NCBI GenBank assembly: GCA_038503075.1
Contig: JBCAML010000008.1
Span: 868,001 to 932,000 of the forward strand
Reading direction: 5' to 3'
Length of the DNA: 64,000 nucleotides
DNA from: Gyromitra esculenta
Lineage: Eukaryota; Ascomycota; Pezizomycetes; Pezizales; Discinaceae
The notes under the pieces were generated by a model. That model was not told the origin of the DNA. It worked only from the letters and a program-made list of their open reading frames with translations, and did not search any database. The first letter of the stretch is position 1, and each line of letters starts with the position of its first letter. The translations under genes were made by a program, and so were the position numbers. Of the stretch, positions 1-11,009 are shown one piece after another.

Positions 1-1
1 T

Positions 2-1195
2 ACCTGCCAAAAAGCTAAACCAAATACCCAACGAACCCAAGGCATCCTTCGCCCCCTACCAATTCCTAATCGTCCCTGGCAAGAGATATCAATGGACTTT
101 GTCACAGGCCTCCCAGAATCCAATGGTTATGATGCTATTATGGTTGTTGTCGACCGATTATCAAAAATGCGACATCTAATCCCATGCAATACTACGGTTA
201 ATTCCCGAGATGTAGCTGACCTCTATCTACAACATATCTGGAAGCTACACGGACTACCCACACATGTCACCTCCGATCGAGGCACCCAGTTCACCGCTCA
301 TTTCTGGAAGGACCTTTGTAAAAGACTTGGAATTCAAGCTCGAATGTCTACAGCCTTCCATCCGGAAACTGATGGACAAACGGAACGACTAAACGCGGTC
401 ATGGAGCAATACTTGCGCTCCTATGTATCCTATCAACAGGATGATTGGAGTAAATGGTTGCCGATGGCCGAGTTCTCCGCGAATAACCAGGAATCGGCCA
501 GTACTAAAGTCTCTCCCTTCTTCGCTAACTATGGTTATCATCCCCGTTTTGATACTACCTTTCTCCCTATTCGGAATACATCTCAAAGCTTAGATGCTGC
601 TTCGTTCAGCCAGAACATGCAAGAGTTATACGATTATCTACGGACGCAGATAAAAACAGCCCAAGACATCCAGGAGACCGCAACAAATAAGCACCGAACC
701 CCAGCCCCAGCCTATCAAATCGGCGACCAAGTCTTCGTTTCAATGAAGAATGTTAGGACCGTGCGTAACGCCAGAAAATTGGACTGGAAATGGATGGGAC
801 CTTATTCGGTCAAGAAAGTCGTATCCCCCTTTGCCTATGAGATCGATCTCCCTGTGTCAGTCAAGTATCACCCTGTTTTTCATGTTTCTTTGTTGAAACC
901 CGCAGCCCACGATTCCCTACCTGGACAAGTTATACCTCCGCCTGCCCCCGTGATAGTTAATGAACAAGAAGAGTACTTTATCGAAAAAATCCTCGAACAA
1001 AGAAGCTATCGCGGACGATTACAATACCTTGTCGAGTGGACCGGATACGCTCATCCCACCTGGGAACCCGCGGAAGATCTTCAAGAAACCTCCGCTCTCG
1101 AGATGTTCTTAAACCAGACGACTGCCACTGCTCCTAGTATTCGCAGGAGCTCATGCCTAAGAAGGGGAGCTACTTTCACGGATGAAGCGAAGTGA
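2..1195 (+). CDS. Gypsy family-A pol, 3' end (integrase and chromodomain), 5' cut by window
   Basis: This is the C-terminal part of a Ty3/Gypsy polyprotein whose frame is open from the first bases of the window, so it is partial only because the window begins here. It starts in the integrase zinc-binding segment (CQKAKP). The catalytic core follows: MDFVTGLPES carries the first Asp, TSDRGTQF the second, and HPETDGQTERLN the Glu. Next comes the GPY-like region (KWMGPYSVKK, YHPVFHVSLLKP). A chromodomain closes the protein (EEYFIEKILEQ ... YLVEWTGYAHPTWEPAEDL). Chromodomains of this kind steer chromovirus integration towards marked chromatin. The last codons run into the 3' LTR, as in the complete copy at 54-58 kb. 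There are no internal stops, so this copy is fairly young. Confidence 0.93.
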   Translation, partial: TCQKAKPNTQRTQGILRPLPIPNRPWQEISMDFVTGLPESNGYDAIMVVVDRLSKMRHLIPCNTTVNSRDVADLYLQHIWKLHGLPTHVTSDRGTQFTAHFWKDLCKRLGIQARMSTAFHPETDGQTERLNAVMEQYLRSYVSYQQDDWSKWLPMAEFSANNQESASTKVSPFFANYGYHPRFDTTFLPIRNTSQSLDAASFSQNMQELYDYLRTQIKTAQDIQETATNKHRTPAPAYQIGDQVFVSMKNVRTVRNARKLDWKWMGPYSVKKVVSPFAYEIDLPVSVKYHPVFHVSLLKPAAHDSLPGQVIPPPAPVIVNEQEEYFIEKILEQRSYRGRLQYLVEWTGYAHPTWEPAEDLQETSALEMFLNQTTATAPSIRRSSCLRRGATFTDEAK

Positions 1196-1586
1196 TGGGT
1201 TAGGGTTTGGGTAGTAATGGATGCAGCAGAAGATAGGTTTTTATAATGTCTTTGTTGTTCGGTTACGTTTCAGTTATGAGTCACGAGAGGGATTGCGGGG
1301 TATATAAGGACTGGTTCTTAGACGGTTGTTGTGGTTTTCTTCTTCTTTCTTTAAGCAACGTTCTTACTACACTTCTACTGTATTGCTTTAATACTACCTC
1401 GATTCTGCCCCAGAATCCTTGCGGTCGCTGTCGCTGAGAAAACCCTTACACTTAACTCGCCTTGAGTTAGACCCACGTAGGACCTGTAGAAAACATCGTG
1501 ACTCTGATCGCTTGATCTCTCGCTTAAGTAGCACTGCTCACCTTCAGGGATACTGAAGGGCTTAACGAGGAATCAAGACCGTGAGA
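1174..1586 (+). mobile_element. Family-A 3' LTR
   Basis: A 413-bp LTR starts at TTTCACGG and ends at CCGTGAGA, directly after the purine-rich tract of the preceding pol. It holds the family landmarks: a TATTTAA-like box, a pyrimidine-rich block, the conserved AAGCAACGT segment, and two leader hairpins. The sequence after 1586 is integrase of another family-A copy. The element therefore appears to have inserted into that copy, and its left half lies outside the window. Confidence 0.9.
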
Positions 1587-2344
1587 CTTATCAACAAGGA
1601 GACTGGAGTAAATGGCTACCAATGGCGGAATTCTCCGCTAATAACCAGGAATCAGCTAGTACCAAGGTTTCACCCTTCTTTGCGAACTACGGCTACCATC
1701 CCCGCTTTGATACCTCCATTATTTCTTCAACGACCACTGCCCAAAGTCTGGATTCCTTGACCTTTGCAACTAAGATGCAAGACTTGTATGATCACCTCCG
1801 AACACAAATTTGAACAGCTCAGGACATCCAGGAAACCTCCATTAATAAACACCGAACTCCTGCCCCGGCCTATCAAGTGAATGACCAGGTGTTTGTATCA
1901 ATGAAAAACATCCGGACTGTTTGTAATGCCCGGAAACTCGACTGGAAGTGGATGGGGCCCTACCCTGTAAAGAAGATAGTATCACCCTTTGTGTATGAGA
2001 TCGATCTACCATCCTCCGTCAAGTATCATCCTGTCTTTCACGTATCGCTTCTTAAGCCGGCTGCCCATGATCCTCTTCCAGGACAAGTTATTCCTCCCCC
2101 ATCTCCAATTGTTGTTAATGAACAGGAGGAATATTTCATCAAGAAAATCCTCGAACAACGAACATATCATGGACGACAACAATACCTTGTCAAATGGACT
2201 GGCTATGCCCATCCCACCTGGGAACCCGCGGAAGACCTTCAGGATACTGCTGCCCTCGATGCATTTCTAGCCACAACAACTGCTACCAGTTCTAAGGTTC
2301 GCAGGAGCTCAAACTTAAGACGGGGGGCTACTTTCATGGATTAA
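1587..2344 (+). pseudogene. Family-A pol fragment (integrase C-terminus and chromodomain), broken
   Basis: The segment encodes the end of integrase (QQGDWSKW..., then FVSMKNIRT..., YHPVFHVSLLKP) and a chromodomain (YLVKWTGYAHPTWEPAEDL). A TGA stop at 1811-1813 replaces an Arg codon that reads CGA in intact copies, a C-to-T change. Its upstream part is interrupted by the LTR that ends at 1586. It ends inside its own 3' LTR. Confidence 0.88.
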
Positions 2345-2737
2345 GGATTGGATAAGGGTTAGGTTTCGGTTCGAGGATTGTTATAGGATTTTGGGTTGTT
2401 GTATAATGCTATTGTATTTCGGGTGTTATCGGCTATTGGGTTTTGTTGAAAGCAGGGTATTTAAGTGATGGATTTTGGTTGCTCTTTGTCTTTTCTTCTT
2501 CTTTCCTTAAGCAACGTTCTCGTTACCTTCTACTGTATTACCTAAATACTATCACGGTTCTACCTCAGAACCCTCGCTGTCACTGTTTACTTCGCTGCTC
2601 TTATCTCGCCTTGAGATAGACCCCTCGTAGAACTTGTAGAAATGCAGCGCAATTTAAACGTGTTGTTTACCTCGCTTAAGTAGCACGGCTCACCTTCAGG
2701 GATACTGAAGGGCTTAAAGAGGGACTTGACCGTGAGA
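2332..2737 (+). mobile_element. Family-A 3' LTR of the broken copy
   Basis: 406 bp from TTTCATGG to CCGTGAGA, directly downstream of the broken chromodomain. The terminal hairpin (CCTTCAG/CTGAAGG) and the TATCTC/GAGATA hairpin are intact. Confidence 0.88.
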
Positions 2738-3420
2738 ATTACTTGTGAATTACCTTAATCTCGCTTAGCAAGGCCTTGGCCCTTCAGTGCTTGCTATTAA
2801 AACCTTACTATTGGAAGTTCTTCATGGAACCATGCTCAATCTCTACTTTGAACCCTACGGTTATCTTTTAGCGGTTCATAAGAAGCAGTTAGGACTTGCG
2901 CCTGTGTATTGTGTTGCAGATAGCAACCGAGCAGGTTATAGCATCTAGATTGTTATCTAAAGCTTCTTGGAGATCTCCTGTGTGATAAGAAGTACCGGTT
3001 TTCATGGATAAAGGATTAGGTATAGGGTTAGGTTTCGGCTTGATGGTGGTTATGGATTTTGGGTTGTTGTATAATGTTATGGTATTTCGGTTGTTATCAG
3101 TTATCAGGACTGTTGGGAAAAGCGGGGTATTTTAATGATGGATTTTGTTCGTTCTTTGTTCTTTTCTTCTTGTCTCTTTAAGCAACGTTCTCGTTTACCT
3201 TCTTCTGTAATTATTGGAATACCATCTCGGTTCTGACTCAGAACCCTTGCTGTCGCTGTCCACTTTGTTGCACTTATCTCGCCTGGAGATAAACCCCTCG
3301 TAGAACTTGTAGAAACGCCGCACTCTTTGAACGTGTTGATACCTCGCCTAAGTAGCACTGCTCACCTTCAGGGATACTGAAGGGCTTAACGAGGGACTCA
3401 ACTGTGAGACCGGTCTTACA
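2738..3420 (+). repeat. Family-C LTR remnant, split by a family-A solo LTR
   Basis: About 240 bp (from roughly 2765) match the right-hand part of the complete family-C LTR at 7827-8739. The end (…GTCTTACA) resumes at 3410-3420, after the inserted family-A LTR. The first ~30 bp after 2737 do not clearly match. The unit sits in the gag region of the decayed host element that starts at 3421. Confidence 0.7.
3000..3409 (+). mobile_element. Solo family-A LTR, target duplication CCGGT
   Basis: 410 bp from TTTCATGG to CTGTGAGA, flanked by CCGGT at 2995-2999 and 3410-3414. The flanks join into one family-C LTR end, which shows insertion followed by LTR-LTR recombination. Confidence 0.92.
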
Positions 3421-3644
3421 GGCGCCGCTCCACTGGGAAGTGTATGTTCTGTGCTGCTCCAGATCACTCCTACGCCAACTGCCCCTCCGCTCCGAAGAAA
3501 CCCACCATGAGAGGAGCCCTTACCAACCTTGCCAATACCCCTGTTCCTCCGGCCTCCTTCGCCCGCCAACTTCCTTCTCCTCCGCTACCACCTCAGTTTT
3601 TTGCCATCGATGCACCTGGCGCCTCCGAAGAGGCTTTAAACTAG
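3421..3644 (+). pseudogene. Family-A gag, C-terminal remnant with zinc knuckle
   Basis: Only the end of gag survives. It contains a CX2CX4HX4C knuckle (CMFCAAPDHSYANC), which binds nucleic acid in retroelement Gag proteins, then a Pro/Ser-rich tail ending ...EEALN and TAG. The 5' side is replaced by LTR insertions. The stop is immediately preceded by the heptamer TTTAAAC, as in the complete element. Confidence 0.88.
3635..3641 (+). promoter_or_regulatory. -1 ribosomal frameshift heptamer T TTA AAC
   Basis: In the gag frame the codons read GCT TTA AAC TAG, so TTTAAAC is exactly in the X XXY YYZ register with the stop adjoining. The pol frame is the -1 frame and is open across this point (…FKLVQPK…). 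Confidence 0.75.
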
Positions 3645-6061
3645 TTCAACCGAAGTCGCTCAGTGTCCCTGCTTTGGTTTCTTTTTCTTTACCTTTGTCG
3701 GTTTTTTCCATTTCAGGGTTTTCAGTATCAAGTATGTGCGTGGAGGATCAATTGGATAGGGAACATTTTGTCATTTCATGTACCATTTCCCATAGTAATA
3801 AAGTTATAAAAACCCACGCACTACTAGACACTGGCGCCTCTGGATTTGCCTTCATCCATAAAGAATTTGCTAGTCACCATTCCCTACCTCTCTCTCCTCT
3901 AAAAAACCCTAGACAACTTGAGGTAATTGACTGCCACCCTGTTGCCTCAGGAGCCATCACCCATATAGCCAACCTCGACCTATCCATCCAAAACCATCAT
4001 GAACAAGCCCCCTGCTTTGTAACTCAACTTGGCCATTACCCCCTTGTACTCAATATTCCATGGATGAATCACCATGATGTCCGGCTTCACTTCACCGATA
4101 AACGTATTGAGTTTAATTCTAAACTCTGCACTACCCACTGCGCTCCCAGCTCCCAGGTTGTATCCACCTCCTCAATTCCTTCTCCTCCCCGGCTAAATCT
4201 ATTCTTCATCAGTGCTGCTAGTTTTAGGACCCTCACCAGGAAATGCACCTCGCAAGCTTACGCCATGTCTCTCTAAGACATCAATAAGATCCTAGAAGAG
4301 AAGACCAGCAAGGAGGAATGGAAAGCAAGGATCCCTGCCGAATACCATGACTTTCTGGATAAGTTTGATAGAAAGAAAGCCCAAGGACTACCCCCGCGTC
4401 GCTCATATGACCATAAGATACAACTAATGGAAGGAAAAGATGCTCCTTTCAGACCCCTCTATGGAATGTCTCTAGAAGAACTCATTGTCCTAAAAAATAT
4501 ATCGAGGATAATCTTGAGAAAGGCTTTATTCATGCTAGCTCTTCTCCCGCCGGCTCCCCTGTGCTCTTCATCAAGAAAGACAATGGTTCTCTTCGGTTGT
4601 GTGTTGACTATCGAGGTCTGAACGCTATCACAGTCAAGGATCGGTATACTTCTCCCCTCATCCGAGAAACTCTTGACAGGTTAGCAAAAGCACAATGGTA
4701 CACCAAGCTAGAACTCCGCGATGGTTATCACCAAGTCCGAATCACCGAAAGAGATGAATGGAAAACTGCTTTCCGCACCCGCTATGGTCTCGATGAGAAT
4801 CAAGTCATGCCCTTCGGCCTGACCAACGCACCCGGGACCATTCAACGTTTTGTTAATGATTGCCTCACCAAGTACCTCGACATCTTTTGTACTGCATACC
4901 TTGACGACATCCTAATCTACAGTGATACCTTCGCCGAACACCAAGCCCATGTCAGAAAGGTTCTCCAGACACTGAAAAATATCGACATCCTCCTAAAACC
5001 CGAGAAGTGTGAGTTCAAAGTACAGACAACCAAGTACTTAGGCCTCATCCTCAACCCCGATGGCATCAAGATGGAAGAGGAAAAGCTCAAAGCAGTCCGG
5101 GAGTGAGGTACACCAAAAAGTGTAAAAGATGTCCAGGCTTTCCTAGGCTTTGCAAATTTTTATTGCTGGTTCATCTTAGGATTTTCCAAACTTGCCTCAC
5201 CCCTCACAGCCCTCACCAAAAAAGGAATCAACTTTGAATGGACCGTTGAAACAGATATTGCCTTTGAAAACCTAAAACATGCTTTCACTACCGCTCTGAT
5301 CCTCATCCACTTTGACCCTGATAAGAAAATCATAGTGGAAACAGATGCCTCTGATTTCGTGTCCGGAGGTGTCCTGTCTCAATACGACGATGCCGGAGTA
5401 CTACACCCAGTAGCCTTCTTCTCCAAGAAGCATTCACCCACTGAATACAACTATGATATCTACGATAAAGAACTACTGGCGATTATCCGCGTATGTGAGG
5501 AATGGTGCCTGGAACTTGAAGGCTCTAAACACCTCATTGACGTAATAAGTGATCATAAGAACCTGGAGTACTTCATGAGCACTAAACAACTTAACTGCTG
5601 CCAAGCAAGATGGGCCGAATATCTCTCCCGGTTGGATTTTGTGATCACCTACCGACCAGGAAGTCAAGGAGGAAAACCGGATGCGTTGACCAGGAGATCA
5701 GGAGATCTCCCCAAGAAGGGGGATGAACAACTAGCACACCAGAGTCAGGTGGTGCTGAAGAAGGAAAATATTGATCCGAAGATAAGTTTGTTGTCGGCTT
5801 CTTTGTCAAATGAAGCCACTGAATTGGACGCCCCCCTAGAAAAACTCTTCCTAGAGGGATATATCGCTGACAAGTTTCCAGAAAAGATACTCCTGGCACT
5901 GAAGAATAAGGACCAACAATCGAAGGAAATTACTCTAAGCTGGTGTATGAACAAGAGTAACCGATAATACTATCAAGGAAACCTCTATGTACCCGACTTT
6001 GATCCTCTTCACCTGGAACTCATCAAAAGACATCATGGCGCCCCTGCTGCAGGACACCTAG
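3641..6061 (+). pseudogene. Family-A pol remnant: protease, reverse transcriptase, RNase H
   Basis: Domains are in the usual Ty3/Gypsy order. The aspartic protease motif is ALLDTGASGFAF. Reverse transcriptase carries [23 protein letters not shown] and the catalytic YLDDILIYS. RNase H carries [15 protein letters not shown], and the integrase zinc region begins. Stops and frame breaks occur at about 4274 (TAA), within 4490-4560, at 5104 (TGA for Trp) and after 5965, so it cannot encode a working enzyme. The frame is cut at 6061 by a family-B LTR and resumes after two insertions at 8879. Confidence 0.92.
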
Positions 6062-7528
6062 TGTAACGGGGGTAGTCCTACTGCTCTATAGTGGGAATAG
6101 GTATAGGGATACGGCCTTTGCAAATACTAGAAATCAGGTTGAGATGTTAAGAGTATTTTCATGCAAAGTACTCAATAATCTTAAGGGCTCTACTCGGTAG
6201 TATTCTGCCTGATGAGACTGGGAAGAAGAGTGGCGGGGTTATGCAGAATCTTTATAGTGCTGCTGACTCACCGTCCTCTTTCTGTTCTACTCTGCTGGGG
6301 GCCTGTCAAGACCCTGAGAACATGCCAAGCTATTGCGGGCGGGGCACCTCAGAATTCAGCTAATGATTACTTCAGTGCTCTCCGGTATTCCTCGGTTGTT
6401 CTGTTCAATTAGACTTTCTAGATCCGCCAGCTGCATGCCATGCCTATGCTGGTGTAACGGATCTACAATGCCATTACCGGCAGTGAAGCATAATAGTACC
6501 GGGCAAGCAGAGAGGTAGTAAGGATCAGCATGAGTGGTGTAGCTACCACATGTTAGAGGATACCTGCTACCCAGCTGTTCCAATGGAGTGGAACCAGCGC
6601 GAATAACATTAGCTGACGAGCCAATGATACATCTTCAGTGATACCAAAAACAGGAAGATCCTGTGGTGGCGTTACCAACCCATCTGTGCATATACCAGCG
6701 GCCCAGAGCCACTGGTGCGGCAATAGGGAATCTATTAAGTGCAGGACACCTCACATGCAACAGTAGACTGATCAGCGCCAATTCCTGCATCCAACATAGG
6801 CATGGCATGCAGCTGGCGGATCTAGAAGGTCTAATTGAACAGAACAACCGAGGAGTGCTGGAGAGCGTTGAAGTGATCATTAGCTGAATCCTGAGGTGCC
6901 CTGTTCGCAATAGCTTGGCATGTTCTCAGGGTCTTGACGGGCCCCCAGCAGAGTAGAACAGAAAGAGGACGGCGAGTCAGCAGGACTATAAAGATAGTCC
7001 ATGGCCCCGCCACCTGTTGCTCTTCTTCCCAGTCTCATCAGGCAGAATACTACCAAGTAGAGCCCTTAAGATTATTAACACTTTGCACGAAAATGCTCTT
7101 AACATCTCAACCTGATTTAGTATTTGCAACGGCCGTATTCCTATACCTATTCCCACTACAGAGCAGTAGGACTACCCCCGTTACAGCTGGATGCAGGAAT
7201 TGGCGCTGATCAGTCTACTGTTACATGTGAGGGGTCCTGCACTTAATAGATTCTCTATTGCCGCACCAATGGCTCTGGGCTGCTGGTACATGCACAGATG
7301 GATTGGAAAGGCCACCACAGGAGCTTCCTGTGTTTGGTATCACTGGAGATATATCATTGGCTCGTCAGCGAATTATATTCTCGTTGGTTCCACTCCATCG
7401 GAACAGCAGGGTAGCAGGTATCCTCTAGCATGTGGTAGCCACACCACTCATGTTGATCCTTACTACCTCTCTGCTTGCCTGGTACTATTATGCTTCACTG
7501 CAGGTAATGGTATTGTAGATCCGTTACA
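6062..7528 (-). mobile_element. Solo family-B LTR (split), target duplication CCTAG
   Basis: The ends are TGTAACGG and CCGTTACA, the canonical TG...CA termini. CCTAG flanks it at 6057-6061 and 7529-7533. The unit is the ~735-bp family-B LTR in reverse orientation, interrupted by a second, forward family-B LTR (6453-7185). Removing both restores the pol reading …GHLGR. Confidence 0.9.
6453..7185 (+). mobile_element. Solo family-B LTR nested in another family-B LTR, duplication GCTGG
   Basis: 733 bp, TGTAACGG to CGTTACA. GCTGG is duplicated at 6448-6452 and 7186-7190. The flanks join to match the uninterrupted family-B LTR at 51131-51864. Because host and guest lie in opposite orientation, the locus is a large imperfect palindrome. 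Confidence 0.92.
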
Positions 7529-7538
7529 CCTAGGACGA

Positions 7539-8878
7539 TTTCACGGATAGAACCGGGTAATGAGTTAGGATAAAGTTTTGGGTAGTTACGAAGGATTTTC
7601 TTTAAGTATAATAGCTTTGTTGTTCGGTTATGTTTCGGTTGTTGTCGGATGGTTATTTGTGTTACGGGAAAGCGGGGTATTTAAGCGGAGGATTCGGGTC
7701 GCTTTTGTTCTCTTTCTCTTCTTTCCTTAAGCAACGTTCTCATTTACTTCTGCGGTACTCGTTCAAAATACTATCTCTGTTCTACTTCAGAACTCTCGCT
7801 GTCGCTGTCCACCCCACTGCACTTATTGTTATACCTATTGGTAGCTTAGTTGGTTACGACTTGAGTTCGCCTACGATGCACACATATGGACTAGCGTTCA
7901 ATCCCCGACCATGTCGGTTATTATTAATCTTGGTTGATTATTAATAAGATTCGGATTGGATGTTTGGTTTCCTTGTGTCATCAATGGTCAACTCTTTCGA
8001 TCAACACTTCCCCGATTCGCTTATACGTTGCGTCGCCGGTTAATCCCGACAATCACGCCATACGATAACGGTATATGAGAGCTAATGGAAAAGCGTCGCG
8101 TCACGATTTCTTCACGTTAGTTCACGTTATTACATAGCCTTTCAGATTCGACGCTCGACTACTATAAGTAGTCCAGTTTCACCGTGGTAAAGCGCCTTCT
8201 TCCTGATCATTAGCCGACGGTTAACGAGCCTTTATCAATATTATATCAGATAACTTAGCCGGTATACGACTTTCATTCATACTCTCAAGGTCCTGCGTTC
8301 GTTTCATCTTCAAGTAATACTTTCTTCATGCAAAGAATCCTTTATTTCTTCAAGAGACTTTGTTGTTGCTTCACGCGACACAAAACTCAAAGTCACGACG
8401 CGTCCACAACAGACCTCGTCCTTCCAGATTGGTTAGACGAAGAGTATATTCGAACGAACACGATACCCAACAAGCAAAGCAAGCGATATTCAAACTACAC
8501 ATAGGGCCAAGGACCCTTCAGCGTTAGTTATTAAAACCTTACTATTGGAAGTTCTTCACGGAACTTTGCTCGATCCCTACTTTGAACCCTACGGTTATCT
8601 TTTAGCGGTTCATAAGAAGCAGTTAGGACTTGCGCCTGTGTATTGTGTTGCGGATAGCAACCGGGCAGGTTATAGCGTCTAGATTGTTATCTAAAGCTTC
8701 TTGGAGATTTCCTGTGCGGTAAGAAGTACCTGTCTTACACTTATCTCGCCTTGAGATAGACCACACTGTAGAACCTGTAGAAAACATTGCACTCTTCAAA
8801 CGTGTCGATACCTCATTTAAGTAGTACTGCTCACATTTAGGGATACTAAAGGGCTTAACGAGGGATCGAACCGTGAGA
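7539..8878 (+). mobile_element. Solo family-A LTR (split), target duplication GACGA
   Basis: The left part is 7539-7826 and the right part 8740-8878, separated by a family-C LTR. GACGA occurs at 7534-7538 and 8879-8883. The duplication lies directly next to the CCTAG duplication of the family-B insertion, so two families used adjacent 5-bp targets in the same codons of pol. Confidence 0.9.
7827..8739 (+). mobile_element. Solo family-C LTR, target duplication CTTAT
   Basis: 913 bp starting TGTTATACC and ending GTCTTACA (TG...CA), flanked by CTTAT at 7822-7826 and 8740-8744. It lies inside a family-A LTR. No family-C coding region is visible in the window, so its superfamily is unknown. The 5-bp duplication fits an LTR retrotransposon. 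Confidence 0.85.
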
Positions 8879-9554
8879 GACGAGATAAAACCTTCGAATA
8901 AATAAGTAGAAGTTATTATTGGCCAAAGATGAGAGAATCAATCAGTCGCTATGTACGCAATTGCCACACCTGTCAAAAAGCAAAGCCGGTTACCCAAAGC
9001 ACGCAAGGAGTCCTTCACCCCCTGCCCATCCCTAATCGTCCCTGGCAAGAAATATCGATGGACTTTGTCACAGGTCTCCTGGAGTCTAACGGCTATGTTG
9101 CTATTATGGTAATCGTCGATTGTTTAATGAAGATGAGACATCTAATCCCATGTAATACCACTGTCAACTCTCGAGAAATCGCCAACCTCTATCTGCAGTA
9201 CGTCTGGAAACTTCATGACCTACCCACGCATGTTACGTCCGACTGGGGCACACAATTTACAGCCCATTTCTGGAAAGACCTCTGTAAACAACTCAGGATT
9301 CAAGCTAGGATGTCTACCGCCTCCCACCCGGAGACCGATGGGCAAACGGAACGGTTGAATGCTGTTATGGAACAATACTTGCGCTCCTATGTCTCTTATC
9401 AACAAGAGGACTGGAGTAAATGGTTATCCATGACAGAATTCTCTGCCAACAACCAAGAGTCGGCCAGCACAAAAGTTTCCCCCTTTTTTGCCAACTATTG
9501 TTATCACTCCCGTTTTGATACTACCTTCCTTCCTATTCAAACAACTCCAGAAAG
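8879..9554 (+). pseudogene. Family-A pol remnant: integrase (continuation of 3641-6061)
   Basis: Resumes at the integrase zinc-binding segment (a degenerate stretch, then MRESISRYVRNCHTCQKAKP). The core follows with MDFVTGLLES, TSDWGTQF and HPETDGQTERLN. TSDW replaces the usual TSDR. The first ~50 bp carry a stop (TAA). The frame ends at 9554, where a reverse-oriented LTR is inserted, and resumes at 10006. Confidence 0.9.
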
Positions 9555-10005
9555 TCTCAAGAAGCGAGATCTCGTCAAGCCCTTTGGTATCCCCAAAGGT
9601 GAGTAGTGCTACTTGAACGAGAATTCACAACAGGAGTTTAAGCAATGATTCCACAGGCTCTACGATAACGGGGAGTTATGATGACTCCAACAGCGAAACT
9701 ACGTTGATGTAGTGGCGTGATAGAAAGAGAGGTATCACGGAGGCGACGAAGGATTGTATAGGAATCCTGGCTTGTATTGTAGGATACAAGTAGAGTAACA
9801 ATAGAAGACGTTGCTTAAAGAAAGAAAGAGGAAAAGTACAACAAGAGGGGAATACCCTTCGCTTATATACCTGTAATTTTTCCTTTCGCTGACCAACATA
9901 TGGCTCATCGCAATCGAAACCCAAAGAAATACGAAGAACAACAACAAAACATAACAACCATGTACCTGTACACCAAACTAACCAACGAAACAACCATCCA
10001 TGAAA
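9555..10005 (-). mobile_element. Solo LTR of family-A subtype A2, duplication GAAAG
   Basis: 451 bp with family-A termini (TCTCAAG... and ...CCATGAAA on this strand), flanked by GAAAG at 9550-9554 and 10006-10010. The body differs from typical A copies but shares the AAGCAACGTCTTC segment. The leader stems are kept by compensated changes. The other A2 copy is at 36143-36562. Confidence 0.88.
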
Positions 10006-10617
10006 GAAAGCCTAGACGCTGCCTCATTTAGCCAAACCATGTAGGAGTTATATGACTACCTACGAACTGAGATCAGAACAGCCCAAGACATCCAAGAAAC
10101 AGCTACTAATAAGCATCGGATGCCTGCCCCAGATTACCAAGTCAATGATCAAGTCTTCGTTTCAATGAAGAACATCAGGACTATATGTAATGCCAGGAAG
10201 CTGGACTGCAAATGGATAGGACCCTACCCAGTTAAAAAGATAGTGTCTCCATTCGCATATTAGATTGACCTACCATCCTCAGTCAAGTATCATCTTGTCT
10301 TTCACATTTCTCTATTGAAACCCGTGGCCAACAACCCTCTTCCTGGACAAGTTATACCTCCACCTTCCCCAGTTATCGTTAACGAACAGGAGGAATATTT
10401 TATTAAGAAAATTTTTGAATAATGAATATATTGTGGACAATTACAATACCTTGTCAAATGGACAGGATATGCTCATCCCACCTGGGAACCTGCAGAAGAT
10501 CTCCAAGACACTTCTGCCCTCGATACGTTCTTAGCCGCGATAACTACCCTCACTCCTAGTGTTCGCAGGAGCTCACGCTTGAGACAGGGAGCTACTTTCA
10601 CAGATGAAGTCAGGTAA
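10006..10617 (+). pseudogene. Family-A pol remnant: integrase C-terminus and chromodomain
   Basis: The last segment of the host element that begins at 3421. It is recognisable from …DAASFSQTM through FVSMKNIRT, KWIGPYPVKK and a chromodomain (QYLVKWTGYAHPTWEPAEDLQ). In-frame stops occur at about 10261 (TAG) and at about 10421-10426 (TAA TGA, where intact copies read CAA and CGA or AGA). Confidence 0.9.
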
Positions 10618-11009
10618 TGGGTTAGGGTTCGGTTACGAAAGGTTGCAACGGATTATGGGGTTTTCTTATATAATGTCTTTGTTGTTCGGTTATGTTCAGT
10701 TATATAGCTAATGGATGGAAAGCAGGGTATATAAGGGATGGATCTCAGTCGTTGTTGTTGTTTTCTCTTTCTTTTCTTAAACAAAATTCTCATTTCACTT
10801 CTACTGTATTGTTTTGATACTACCTCGATTCTACCTCAGAATCAACGCTGTCGCTGTCCCTATTACGCTGCACTTAACTCGCCTTGAGTTAGACCCCTCG
10901 TAGAACTTGTAGAAACATAGTGCCCTTCAAACGTGTTAGAACTTCACTTAAGTAGCACTGCTCACCTTCAGGGATACTGAAGGGCTTAACGAAGGACTGA
11001 ACCATGAGA
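10596..11009 (+). mobile_element. Family-A 3' LTR of the nested host element
   Basis: 414 bp from TTTCACAG to CCATGAGA, following a purine tract (GACAGGGAGCTAC). It closes the decayed element whose gag end is at 3421. The 5' LTR is not identifiable, because that side is replaced by other insertions. Confidence 0.88.

Noticed and set aside
6062..7528. TGTAACGG...CCGTTACA repeats taken as a DNA transposon with terminal inverted repeats
   Set aside because: One copy (46118-46853) directly follows a Gypsy chromodomain and a polypurine tract, the ends are TG...CA, and duplications are 5 bp. They are LTRs.
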